This document shows positions 22,617 to 33,800 of a DNA stretch of 64,000 bases, piece by piece. The notes under the pieces are model-generated. The model worked only from the letters and a program-made list of their open reading frames with translations, did no database searches and was not told the origin of the DNA. How positions within the stretch are numbered: the first letter of the stretch is position 1; each line of letters opens with the position of its first letter. The DNA comes from Chytridium lagenaria (taxonomy: Eukaryota > Chytridiomycota > Chytridiomycetes > Chytridiales > Chytridiaceae): NCBI GenBank assembly GCA_025449115.1, contig JAHLKC010000087.1:62001-126000 (forward strand), in the 5' to 3' direction. A program made the translations under genes and the position numbers.

Positions 22617-25563
22617 ATGAAGGCTCTTATTCTTGTTGGAGGTGAGATGTTTGACCCGCGCGCCGGGGGGGGGGGGGGTTGGGACACAATGGGAGACGGT
22701 GGGAGGATGGGGTGGGGGAGGGTTGTTTTCGCGAAGAGAGAATGGAAGACACATATGATCTTTACGGTTTGATGTATTGGGGGGTGGAGTTTATCTAATG
22801 GGTTTTTTTTTGGAATGAATGGATGAATGTGAGTGTGGAGAGGGGTGAGATTGGATGAAGGGGACGGTGATGGTGTATGAGTTTGGTGAGATTTGATGGT
22901 TGGAGTTTGGTGCATGGACGTATTATATGAAGGTTGGAATAGGATCATGGAGGGTCTTTCTGGGTGAGATTATTGAAGACGGATGATTGGGGGTCTGGTC
23001 AGGTTGATGAGATGCGGAAGGTGAAAGGACCTATCCGGCAGGATTTTGGATGCTAGGGGGTTCAGCAGCTCTCTCTCGTCGTCTCTTTTTTACCAAGTCG
23101 CGGGGACGTTATCGACTCTCCCACACTCTATCCTCCTAAAACTAACCCCACCCAAAAAAAAAAAAAAAAAGGTTACGGCACCCGTCTTCGTCCTCTCACC
23201 TTCTCCAACCCAAAGCCACTCGTTGATTTCGCGAACCGTCCCATGATCTTTCATCAAATTGAAGCTCTGTCAAAGGTATATTTTATGTGTTTTTGGCCCG
23301 TCTTTTGTGCTTTTGTTTATTAAATGATGTTTTAGGTTGGAGTCAAGGATGTGGTTTTGGCGGTGAATTATCAGCCGGATGTCATGGTGAATGCGATGCA
23401 GAAGGTGGAGGAGGAGTTGAATGTGAAGATTCATTTCTCGATTGAGCCAGAGCCGCTTGGGACGGGTGTGTGTTTAGTTTTTTTTTTTTTAAAGAGAGAT
23501 ATGAGAAAAGAGTTGAATGGGGATTTGAGAGTTGCGGGTGGCTTCTTTGTTTTTATTTTTTCGCGGGGATAATGTTGAAGTGCGTTGATGGGATTCTTTT
23601 TTGGGATTGGGCCTTGCATTTAATGTTCAACGATGTTTAGCCTCTCTATTATCGTCTGTTTGATGAACTTACCCACCGCATACTTTTACTAACATCTACA
23701 CACCAAAAGGTGGTCCCCTCGCCCTCGCCCGCCACATTCTCACCAAGGATTCCGAAACCCTTTTTCGTCCTCAACTCTGACGTGATCTGCGAGTTCCCCT
23801 TTTCTGACCTCCTATCCTTCCATAAGGCGCACGGTGCGGAAGGCACCATCATGACGACCAAGGTGACGGATCCATCCAAATTTGGTGTGGTCGTGTGTAA
23901 GTCTGGGTCGACGCAGATTCAAAAGTTTGTGGAGAAACCGACAGAGTTTGTGGGGGATCAAGTGAATGCAGGGATTTATATCTTTAATATTAGTATGTTG
24001 GATAGGATCTCGGTGAGTGTTTGCTTTTTTTATATTTACTTTTGGTCATGTTTTTTTGTTTTTGTTTTTTTGTTTGGTTTTTTTTTTTTGGATGCTTTGT
24101 TTTTTGTTTGAGGACGGAGGCGTTTCTCTCTTTGCTCCATCAAACGTTTTGCCGGGGCAGAACCACATTTGGATCGCGCCCCCGTTGCCCTGCGGTCCTC
24201 CGCCAAGCATTTATTTTGCGGCGAGTTCTGACATTGACATCTCTTCTTAGAACAAGCCCACATCCATTGAAAAGGATGTGTTTCCTTTTATGGCCCGTGA
24301 CGGTCAGCTTCATGCTATCCCTTTGGAAGGCTTCTGGGCGGATGTTGGGCAGCCCAAGGATTTCCTTATTGGCAGTGGACTCTACCTCACCTCCCTTTCT
24401 GAAAAGAAGAGCGCCCTCCTCGCTCCATCGAATGCACCTGGAATCCATGGGAATGTGTTGATCCATGAGACGGCTGTTGTGGGGAAGGACTGCAAGATTG
24501 GACCAAAACGTGGTGATTGGACCTGGAGTGACGATTGGGAATGGAGTGAGACTGAACCGTGCAGTTATCATGAGGGGTTCGACCATCAAGGATGTGAGTC
24601 TTTTTTTAAGTTTATTTTATTTTTTATCTAAGCCCTTTTTTTTGCTTGAATGGACTTTCTTTTATTCAACTCCGAATTCCGGGCAATTCCTTTTTTTTTT
24701 TTTATTTTTTCGAATTTCCTTTTTTCCCTAATATGCCAAGCTTCGAATTCCGCCATTTGCCCTTTTTGGAAATCCCTTTTTCCCTTTGGATTTTTTACTA
24801 CCATGAAATGTCTCACATGTTTGGATGATTTTGGTTTTTATTCAAAAGAATGCGTGGGTCAATAACTCGATTGTGGGCTGGCACTCGTCAGTCGGGAGAT
24901 GGGTAAGATCAGATCGGAAACCAAAGAATTTTTTATTTTCTATTTTTCTTTTCAAATTTTGCTTTGGTTTTTTTTTTTTTAATTTATTTATATTTATTTT
25001 CTAATAAAGCCCCCTACCCTTCTTTCTTTTCTTTTCTTAAGGCTCGTCTGGATAACACAACGGTGCTGGGAGAGGACGTGCATGTCGCCGATGAGATCTT
25101 TGTCAACGGTGGATCTGTTCTTCCCCACAAGGTTTGTTGTGATTATTTTCTGGTTTTATTATTTCATTGTTCCTTGTTACTCTATATGCATTGACCCTTA
25201 AATAATCTGTTTCTGATCTCTTCCGCGCATTAAAGAGCGTTACGGCAAACATTATGGAGCCTCAAATCGTAATGGTAAGTCCTAACCTGGTCTTTTGCTC
25301 GTTCCCGCCGCCTCCCGCCCGTCTTTCTTCCGTATTCAATCCACTTAAGGATCGTCACTCCACCCATTCATCCCAAACCCCACGGTTTTATCCGTCAACA
25401 TCCTCACCAAAATTTAATTTCCCTTTTTTCTGCCCTTTTTTAGTGAAAAAAGAAAATATTATTGTTTCGGCTCCACCTCGCCAAATGGTCCAAATTTAAA
25501 TTTATGATTATTAAATTTAAATCAACAAATAAACAAAACCCGCCCTTTTAGGTTGAATTTTGA
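22617..25563 (+). CDS. MPG1: Mannose-1-phosphate guanylyltransferase (GDP-mannose pyrophosphorylase)
   Basis: Makes GDP-mannose from mannose-1-phosphate and GTP in the cytosol, for N- and O-glycosylation, GPI anchors and cell-wall mannan. Nine exons read: 22617-22641, 23172-23275, 23336-23465, 23710-24012, 24251-24593, 24849-24902, 25042-25131, 25236-25274 and probably 25552-25563. Joined, exons 1-2 give the nucleotidyltransferase signature [15 protein letters not shown], followed by [20 protein letters not shown]. Others are [50 protein letters not shown] and [14 protein letters not shown]. The C-terminal left-handed beta-helix reads [34 protein letters not shown] and [20 protein letters not shown]. 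Two one-base frame breaks are clear: in the C/T run near 23758, and an extra A in the AAAA at about 24516. Intron 1 is unusually long (530 nt) and holds a G-run. The 12-bp last exon (VEF-stop) is inferred. Confidence 0.93.
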
Positions 25564-25584
25564 ACCGCTTTTTTTTCAATTATT

Positions 25585-26034
25585 AGTGGTACTCACTTTC
25601 TTTTTTTTCCCTCAAAAAATGATTTTTCGAGGGGTAGTACAACTGTTATACACATGTTGCACATCCAAACCTTACGATTTCGGCCAATCAGAAAATCGAA
25701 AAAGAGCTTAAATCCTGTGTAGCAAAAACCGTCCTCGACGACGGTTTTTGCTACACAGAAACATTTTGTAAGACGTCTGTGAAACGAAAGGAATGCGACT
25801 GTTTTCAACCCAAGGTTGAAAAATACAATTGAGGCAGAGGAAGAGGAAGAGGAGGAGAAAAAAAATAAAATAATTAATTTAAATTACTTCTTATAGCAGT
25901 GTCCGTGGTACATAACATGGGATAGAGAGCATTGCTGATGGTGGGGTCGTCAGTTTATCAAAATTGATCAAATAAGTGTAACTAAGCGTTACACATGCAG
26001 TTTCTGAGATGTAAAAAAGAAAGTGAGTACCACT
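25585..26034. mobile_element. MITE-like non-autonomous element with terminal inverted repeats
   Basis: The left end starts AGTGGTACTCACTTTCTTTT (25585-25606) and the right end (26013-26034) is its exact reverse complement over about 22 bp. Both ends are flanked by attatt (25579-25584 and 26035-26040), a likely 6-bp target-site duplication, though the flanks are AT-rich so part of that match could be chance. The interior is 400 bp without a transposase ORF and contains a long perfect hairpin. It sits 21 bp after the inferred stop of the GDP-mannose pyrophosphorylase gene. Size, TIRs and lack of coding capacity fit a MITE; the superfamily is not identifiable from the TIR alone. Confidence 0.75.
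25715..25758. repeat. Perfect 19-bp inverted repeat with 6-nt loop
   Basis: ctgtgtagcaaaaaccgtc at 25715-25733 is followed by ctcgac and then its exact reverse complement at 25740-25758. It lies inside the MITE-like element and would form a stable hairpin in DNA or RNA. Confidence 0.95.
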
Positions 26035-26040
26035 ATTATT

Positions 26041-26963
26041 TTATTATCATTATTATACTGCGAATCCATAATTAGGTGTAACATGCATGCTTACCCTTGG
26101 GTTTATCTTTTCTTTCTTTTTTTTTTTTCTCTTTTTTATTCTTTGGAAAACAAGGAGGAGATAAGTAAATAAATAATAAATAAAATAAATATCCAATACC
26201 TGCAGACCCAGAGGGAAGGGAAACCAATAAATAAGCAACAGAATAAGTAAAATAAATATATAAAAGGAAAACCCAAATGTTACATGTATTACCACTCTTT
26301 GGGTTGTCGGTTCAAAAATGCTTTTGAATAATTCAACGCATCGAGTATAAATACTCTGCCTCCCTTTACCCACCACACCCACCACCACCCCCCTCTCCCC
26401 CCAATATTCCCAACCAAAAACACTTTTAGTTCAAATACAACCGTTCCAAATCTTGAAATCCCACATTTCATTAGTAACCACATTTTTTCAACAAATATAA
26501 CTGACTCCTCAAAGAAGGTAAGAGTCCTCGCACTTGGTTGTGTCAACGCCGGCGTATCTTGCAACCATCCAAGTCTGCGTGGTGTTTTTAAATCACCACC
26601 CCTAAATCTAGCATAGCCTAGCCCAGACTAGATTAGACTAGACCGTCAAATCCCGTATTTACATGTTGGGCTACATGTCTTATTTATAACAACAATGACC
26701 TGACCTGTCTGCGCCTTCCTATATATTACGACACCAAAAATGCATGGTATGCCATTCTGGACGGTTTTGGGGGCATCGAAAGCAGCTTAATTACTGCTTC
26801 AAAGTGAAGTTGGGTTGCTTTTGTTACAGCGGATCAAGGATACACCGCATCTACCAAAGATTGCCTAACCTATATATATGCTGGGAATAAACATGACGAA
26901 ACCGTTTTCTCACTAAATTTCCACAATCATTTTCTCACAACAGGATATCCCCCATCTGGGACG
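26041..26963. other. AT-rich upstream region of the velvet gene
   Basis: Contains AAATAAATA runs (26160-26265) and a cluster of CTAG tetramers (26610-26645: ctag, cctag, actag, actag). No recognisable protein domain. It is likely to hold the velvet gene promoter. Confidence 0.5.
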
Positions 26964-28662
26964 ATGGACGAGCATAGGCTGATCATTTGCCAGCAACCTC
27001 GGCGAGGACGGATGTCTGGATACTCTCTTCGAGATAGAAGACCTATTGATCCACCTCCCATGTAAATCTTGCTATTTTTAGTCCATTTTCTTTTAAATTT
27101 TTAATGCGGAATGAATGATGAATTCTCTAACATACTGGTGGTTCCTTGAACCCAGAGTGCAGTTAGTGACGAGAAATGGACAAATTGACCATGCAAATGC
27201 CGCGTTGCTTGTTGTTTATGCGTCTTTGTGGACAGCGTGAGTTAAAAATTTCCAAAGCTACTTACCTTTGGAACTTTATGGATAACATTGCCTTTTTTAT
27301 TCTTTACTTTTTGTTTCCTTTTCTCTATTTTTTATCCTTTTTGCCTTGGTTTTTCTTTTTTCATTACTATAGGATTCTTTATTCATTCTTTCCATTTTTA
27401 TTCTCTTTTATTCTCTTTTATTCTCTTTTTTTTTTAACTCTATGCTTTACTCTTATTCTGAATACATCTTTCATTTCTCAGAGATCTCTCGACAGTTTTG
27501 TCTCCATCCTACATTCGATCTGTGTCAAATCATGAGCCAGAGGTCTCGCCCATTGACGCGATGCTTCCATCACCACTTAATAATTATCCACCCAACATTC
27601 CTCCCGAACATTCCCATCCCACACCCAATCCCACCCTCTTTTCAGATTCTTCAAGTCGCCAAGGCTCCTCCTCCACCGTTGCCGATGCCCCCAGCCGCCA
27701 AGGCTCCTTGTCCACCGTTGCAGATGCATCCAGCCACCAAGGCTCCTCATCCACCGTTGCAGATGCACCTAGCCGGACCCAATCAAATCCTCAAACCCGC
27801 CTCAAAATTCATTTAATCTCTCCAGTGAACTTCAACCCTCAACAGGATCCGAAGAGCCCCTTGACAATGCTTCCGAATCATCCGAGCAATTACCCGATCT
27901 CGCTTCATCCTCATCGTCATCCCTTGCACCACCAACTACCGCCGCTGTAAGCACAGGGTCAACCATCCAATCGCGCATTGTCCTTGGATCCCTCATCTCC
28001 TCATGCTACATCCTCAAAGACCCAGATTCTCGGCTAGGAATGTTCTTCATCTTCCCAGACGTGGCCATTCGGCATAGCGGCACGTACCGTCTCCGTTTTG
28101 ATCTCTTTGACCTCTCCATGGGTGACGCATTCGGGCACGCGTCTAACGCGTCATTTTTCTTCCACGAAAACGGAGCCGCAGCAGGGAAGGACACCTGAAG
28201 AGGGCGACAGATCTTCAGGGAGAAGAAAGGTTGAGATGAAGGTTGGGGGGGGGCGTACCCGATGGTTTTGGCGTCGGAAGTGACACCTGGAGAAGCTGAT
28301 GTTATGGTACCTGTCAATGAGACGGGTTCCCAGTCGTTGGCTTCTATTGTATCGGATGAGTTTTACTGTTTACAACCCAAAGACGTTTCCTGGGATGTCA
28401 GGTATATATTGATCACCCGTTTATCTCTCCTCATTTTGATCCTTCACATTGGTTCACCTTTTTCCGCAATTTGTACTCCTTTTTTTTTGTTTTCGCTGTT
28501 ACCCGTAATTGCTTGATTTGGATTTTCACCTTTTACCGCCCCTCTCGCTCTTACCACTACTTTTTTTAATCTGTAGAATCCACACCATATTCGATATGCT
28601 TTGCTCGGCAGGGGATACGTATTCACATACGGCCGATTAAAGACAATCAGGATCCTCAATAA
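26964..28662 (+). CDS. Velvet-domain transcriptional regulator
   Basis: Fungal velvet proteins bind DNA through an NF-kB-like fold and control development and secondary metabolism. Exons: 26964-27061, 27156-27236, 27482-28401, 28577-28662. The N-terminal velvet signature is LIICQQPRRGRMSGYSLRD, then RRPIDPPPIVQLVTRNGQID and LLVVYASLWTADLSTVLSPS. The domain resumes with SRIVLGSLISSCYILKD, GMFFIFPDVAIRHSGTYRLR and FDLFDLSMGD, and ends with SDEFTVYNPKTFPGMSEST then CFARQGIRIHIRP, the usual C-terminal strand. Between SPS and SRIV is a disordered insertion of about 150 residues with three 13-residue repeats. Frame breaks: near 27830 (into the STGSEEPLDNASESSEQ frame), near 28200-28260, and an extra T in the TTTT at about 28362. 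It cannot be assigned to VosA, VelB or VeA with certainty; the short C-terminus argues against VeA. Confidence 0.88.
27654..27770 (+). repeat. 39-bp tandem repeat x3 in the velvet gene
   Basis: Units at 27654-27692, 27693-27731 and 27732-27770 encode SRQGSSSTVADAP, SRQGSLSTVADAS and SHQGSSSTVADAP. The period is an exact multiple of three, so copy-number change would keep the frame. Confidence 0.92.
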
Positions 28663-28687
28663 CAATTAATGAACAAGGAAACGTGAA

Positions 28688-28891
28688 ATGCGCCCGGAAG
28701 AAAATCCAAGACCCAATACCCAATTGGAGTTACAAGAGAAAAAGAGAAAAGCTCCAAAACTTCTTTCGCAATACGCCACATTTTTTAGCTGGCTGGCTAT
28801 CTCTATAATAATAATAGCGTTAAATTATTTTTGCGTGGTAGCTATGATGGAATGGCTTTTTGGCCATATCGCTTTTTTCCCTGTTTCTTGA
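28688..28891 (+). CDS. Possible small single-pass membrane protein (67 aa)
   Basis: Starts 26 bp after the velvet stop codon and ends 71 bp before the next gene. The N-terminus is hydrophilic and basic (MRPEENPRPNTQLELQEKKR), followed by one long hydrophobic segment (FFSWLAISIIIIALNYFCVV) and a short aromatic tail. Topology resembles small ER or mitochondrial membrane proteins, but no family is recognised. The uninterrupted frame and position between two genes support it; shortness weakens it. Confidence 0.4.
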   Translation: MRPEENPRPNTQLELQEKKRKAPKLLSQYATFFSWLAISIIIIALNYFCVVAMMEWLFGHIAFFPVS

Positions 28892-28961
28892 ACATGTCCA
28901 CCAGATCTTGTATTTATACTGGGTTTGTCATGTCATGAGCGAAAAAAAAAAAAGTTGAAAG

Positions 28962-30823
28962 ATGGCTCCTCCAAAGATACCAAAAGGAAAGAAGAAGACG
29001 GAAGAAATCGTCGAGACCTTTGAAAGTCTTATGGAAGCCGCCTCAGAGTTTGAAGACCAGGGTGAGCGCTACAGGACTGGAGTCAAGGCAAGGAATAACT
29101 ATGAGAGAGCCGCAGAAAAATACGAGGCTGCTGTCGCATTGCAGTCTAAGATAGCGATGCAATCTATAACTGGTATGTCAGCGATGTCTATACCTCTACG
29201 ATTTGCACATGCTGCCCTCAAATCCCTGCGGATCGCTGCATTTTTTGAGTTTTCTTCAACCTTTAACAACAGGTTATGAACAGGGGTCGAGTCCTCTATC
29301 GTCTCGCAGAATTCGAGTTTCCTCCTCTTCCCCACCAGAAGCGTCTTGAATTATACGAGAAATCCATTAGTTTGCTTCCGTAACGCCCGTGAACTCTCCT
29401 CTCCCACCATCTCTGCCGCCCAACAAATCGACGTTCTCTTCAACTTGGCCCAAACCTTGCAATCTTACGCTGAAGAACTTGGAAGATGACGGGTCGACGG
29501 AGAAATTGTTGGGAAACGTTGAAGGAGGCGGATGCAGTGTTTTCGGCTGTGTATGAGGCTCAAGTGGTGGAGTATAAGGAGCAGGAACAGGCTGGGATGA
29601 CGTTTGTAAGGAGGAGGGATGCACGGATCATGATCATGGTCACGAACATGAACCTGACTCTGAGCCTGCCGCTGAGGAAGATGCTGGTGTAGAGGATGAG
29701 GCTGATGCCGATGTTTATGTGGATGTGGAACCATTATCACCAGAGACCATTGTAGATACGTTGGGTTGCGAGGATGCGCGTCTTGTTGATGTTGAGGGAA
29801 CATTCGGCGGATTCGGCGTATTTTGTTACTGCTGAATCCATGATTGACCTCGCTGAACAGGAATGGCTTCCAAAGTTGACGGAGAACAGCAAAGACAGTC
29901 TCGACAAGGCAAAAGATAGACTGGACAGATTGGCTGTGCTTCCGGACCTTGGTATCGCTGCTGCTGCTCTTTTAAGGGAACGTGCGGAAGTGTCTTTGCA
30001 GAACGATGGTGCTTTATCGGTACCATCAGCGGGAGGGTCAAGCAGCAGCAGCAGTAGCACAAATGCGATGTCTTGGAAAGAGCAATGGGAGATGAGCATT
30101 AGTCTGCTTCAACGTATCTTGAATCATCACCCGAAATGCACCGAAGCTGCATGTGATCGTGGAGACGCTCTGGTAGAACTTGCTGACGCCCATCTTACAT
30201 TGGCGTTTGGCTCTGCGACGACCGGTTCAAGGCTAGACCTTTTTGGAAGGCTCAATGCTGCAATGAAAGGTGCCTCTCCGGATACCTCACTGGACTTGCT
30301 TGAAAATCTAAGCGCAGACGACAAGAACCTCATCACGCAGCTTAGATTAATCTATAAGAATGCTTCAGCTGCCTACCTTCAAGCATCCCGAATCGATAAT
30401 TCACGAGGAAACATTCTGAATCGCCTCGCCGAGATTGAGCTTTTCCGTGCCTTCCTTTTCCCCGTCATTGACTCCGCCACTCTATCCTCCTCTGATCAAC
30501 GTAAAACCCTTATATCCAATGCCGAAACGTACTATAGAATGGCTCTCAAAAACTGTGGGTTTAAAACCATTCCGACCGCTTACAAGCAATCCGATGATGA
30601 CGAAACTGTCCGACTGGCTTTCCTAGGCCTCTCACGTGTGCTCTCTCATTCCCTTGATCCCGAAGCTGGGAAGGCAGATCAGACCCTTAGAGCTGTCCGC
30701 GAGACCCTTATGGCGTGGAGGAAATGGGGTGGTGAGCCTGATGATCTTGTTGATGCGCCTTTAGAATTCTCGACGCTGGTTTCTGGGACTGCATGGTTCA
30801 AGGACTTGACGTTTGCATCTTGA
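28962..30823 (+). CDS. TPR-like helical repeat protein
   Basis: Starts MAPPKIPKGKKKTEEIVETF with a helical segment ASEFEDQGERYRTGVKARNN and YERAAEKYEAAVAL, a TPR-like pattern. An intron near 29175-29272 is followed by GRVLYRLAEFEFPPLPHQKR and LELYEKSISLLP. After breaks come QIDVLFNLAQTLQSYAEEL and ALKEADAVF-like segments. A long clean frame from about 29774 to the stop contains WKEQWEMSISLLQRILNHHP, DALVELADAHLTLAF, GNILNRLAEIELFRAF and NAETYYRMALKNCGFKTIP. Repeated helix pairs with small residues fit TPR. The motif PLSPETIVDTLGCEDARLVD before the acidic/His stretch looks like a conserved element of a fungal TPR family I cannot name. Frame breaks cluster at 29385-29780. The next gene begins 35 bp downstream. 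Confidence 0.65.
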
Positions 30824-30858
30824 AAGTTGACATTTGAAAACAATTAAAAAAAAACTGC

Positions 30859-33800
30859 ATGGTTGAAGACACTTTATATAATAAGCTCAGGTCGACTATC
30901 CACAGCTCTGAGGAGATTGATGTAGCGAATGAGTTGAAGGAAAGAGTCGCCCCGCTGCTTACTTCGACGATTGGGTTGAAGCATGGGCAGGAAAGCATGG
31001 GTGCAGCCCTTTTGGCGCTTCTTTCAATACCGGAAGGACAGCTCCGGAAGCAATGTGCTCTTTTCCTTAACAAAATAAACAGTAAGCGTTCATAATGATT
31101 ATGAGAATCCAAAGCCGTTGGCTGTATTCTGCTCTGCATTGATTCGGATCTATCTGCTTTAACTATAATTCGGCCCTAACGCCGTAAAACTTCATCCTCA
31201 TGTCCTTCAAGGCCCAATCTCTACTCATCTGAGATCCATCGACCTATTCCTCCTACGCTCCGCTGACGACTCTTTCCATCTTCTATACCCCTCGCTCAAA
31301 GACAAAGTGAGTCCATGATATTTCACCACATATCGGTTAACGTAATTTATATAGATTCTCTTAAAAGACCAAACCCAAAAACCTCAATCCTTATGTCTAA
31401 TATGGTGGCTGCTTCATTCCAATTCAATGCAAAGGCTTGGTTCAAAGTGATATACGGAGACCTCCAATATGGTGAAAGAGGGATAAACTCGCTGCCGTGA
31501 CAGTTTCTGACAGAGTATTATAAAGCAAAAGCTCCGGGTTTCTACATTTCTTCTGCGTGTGGGTATTTCACATGCTGTTTGACTTGTAATCACTCATCCT
31601 TTTTGAATTAGCCGAAGCGTCCACTGAAGAAGCGAAGAATCTTAGAGCTACACATTTACGACGATTGTACCTCTTCTTATTTCTGTTGTGTTGAAGGATG
31701 CGCCGTTGGATAAAGGGACGCATCGGCCTTATGAGACGAAGCTTACGACAGAGGCGGCTGCTTTGGCGATGGATTTGATCACGGGCGAATTTACAAAATC
31801 GACGAGAACATGTGGGAAAAGAGGAAGCTGACATTGAGACGTTGAGTGATGAGCAAGTGGATTCAAAGGCACAAACTGTGAAGTTTGCGTTGGATGTGAT
31901 TAGTTCGTTAATAAAGGTAAATTTACTTTTTATTCTTATTAGATGCTGCTCCTTTTCTTAATTTCGTATATATTATTTATTCATTAATTAATTAATTAAT
32001 CTAATTCCTGTATAAAGTTTCGAAGCAATGGTTCTCTCGAAGAAATTGCAATGAAGGCATGCGTAGAAGTATTAGATTCATTCCCTGTGACGCGGAAAGA
32101 GCTCGAAGAAGGGAATTCTTCGCTCTATGGACACTTATCTGCGAGTTTACCCATCCAAAGTCGAAACGTTCTTCCACAGTGAAAGTAGCCAAACGATTAG
32201 CGACGTCCCTAGAAAAACAACCAGTATGTCATTCGATTTCCCGTTTCCAGCTGCTGCATATGAAAAAGTACTAATTTTAGTAAAAAGGTTGGTTTCTTCG
32301 ATTCCCTTCAGACTATGATAATTGCTGCCTTTGCGGTTCCGGAAAAGTCAAAAGAGGAGGTTAAAGAGCATATCTTGACTGGAGAAGTGACTCAAAAGCT
32401 TAATGAATCTGATTCTGCCACAGTAAGCGTTCCCATCCAAAGTATTTGTCTAATTCACGAACCCTTTAGACTCTCTCCCAAAAACGCACCCGGGCGAGAC
32501 CTCGCTTTCGCCCTCCTTCGCTACCTCGTTTCTATCATAGGCCTTGAATCCATCGAGAGCTTTCTTGAACCCTTGCTCCAGTTTCTGGATGAAGGAGAGA
32601 TGCAGAAAGATGATCCTGTCACTGATGCAATTGCGACCCTTGTTGCCGAGTACGCCGTTCTACACCCTACCTACGTGCTTCCATCTATCTTTGGAAAGAT
32701 GGATTCGGACTCTGAGGTGGTGAGGCAGAATGCGGTAAATGTGCTGTCTCAGGTGTTTAAAGTCAGCAAAGATATTTTGGCCAACGATACCGCGCCGCAG
32801 TTTCAAAAATTGAGGTAAATTAGGCGAGGCTGATTTGTTTTTGTATATAATTCATAACCCTTTATTTTATATAGCGAGACTCTTACCACTTGCCTTATGA
32901 AGAGACTGCACGATGATAATATTTATATCCGGAATCAAACGTCGGCGATTTTCGCGTTTACTAGTATTGAATTTACTTTTAATTTTTCATTAATGTTCAA
33001 ACAGACCCAAATCAAATTGTTCCAAAATTATGCCGTCAATTAACACATCGAGATGCGCGTGTTAGGTCTACAGCGGAAAAGAGTTTGGTGGAGGTATTGC
33101 TTTCTCCAAAGTATCATTCGGAAGCCAGTGTGGTGTTGTTAGATTGTATAAGGTTTGCTTGGTTCATTTTCCGTCATCGTCCGCTATTGCTTTCTGCTGT
33201 CGGCTTATTGAATATTTTGAAGGAATCTATCGACTGGAACTGCCCAATATGAATCTTCGCCCAAACCGGTCCCAAAATCTCCGGCTGACATTTTATCTGG
33301 GAAGCCTGCACAATCGCATAAAGATGATATGAAAGCTTCCAATGAAGCCAACATTGAGCGTATTCTTCGTGTAGCGAAGAAGTGGGCTGAAGCCGTCGAT
33401 ACAAGGCTGTGGGCTGATATCGTTCCAACTCTTTTATCTAAAATGTACGCCGCGCCGAATGATAGTGCTATCGTTCGATTTGTCAACGTGGTGGCGCCGT
33501 CTTGGGGTCCGAAGGAGGTGGCGATAGTGGCGTCTTGGAGTCTGGATGTAATGAGACGGCAGCCGAAACCTGAGAATGAGAGCTTGAATGCGGAGGATGT
33601 TCAAAATATACTGTTTTCTCGGCTTTGCCCTTTATTGGCTTTAAAGGTATTTATTTTCAAAAGCGTTAATAGTTTATTGTTATCAGGGTTAGATTTTTTA
33701 ACTTTGTGTAGATGGTCCCTTTATCAAGTCTGGCGCAATTTTATGAAGGACATAATTCTGAAGGATTGGTACCTATGGAGCTGCTGGCGGCTCTGTGCGA

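Noticed and set aside
24017..24461. ORFs in intron 4 and exon 5 of the mannose-1-P guanylyltransferase gene
   Set aside because: Phe/Leu-rich translations of T-rich intron sequence and out-of-frame exon; no domain.
26604..26645. CTAG-rich cluster upstream of the velvet gene as a possible operator
   Set aside because: The repeats are irregular (CTAG at varied spacing) and no known fungal factor site is clearly matched. Too weak to report as a regulatory site.
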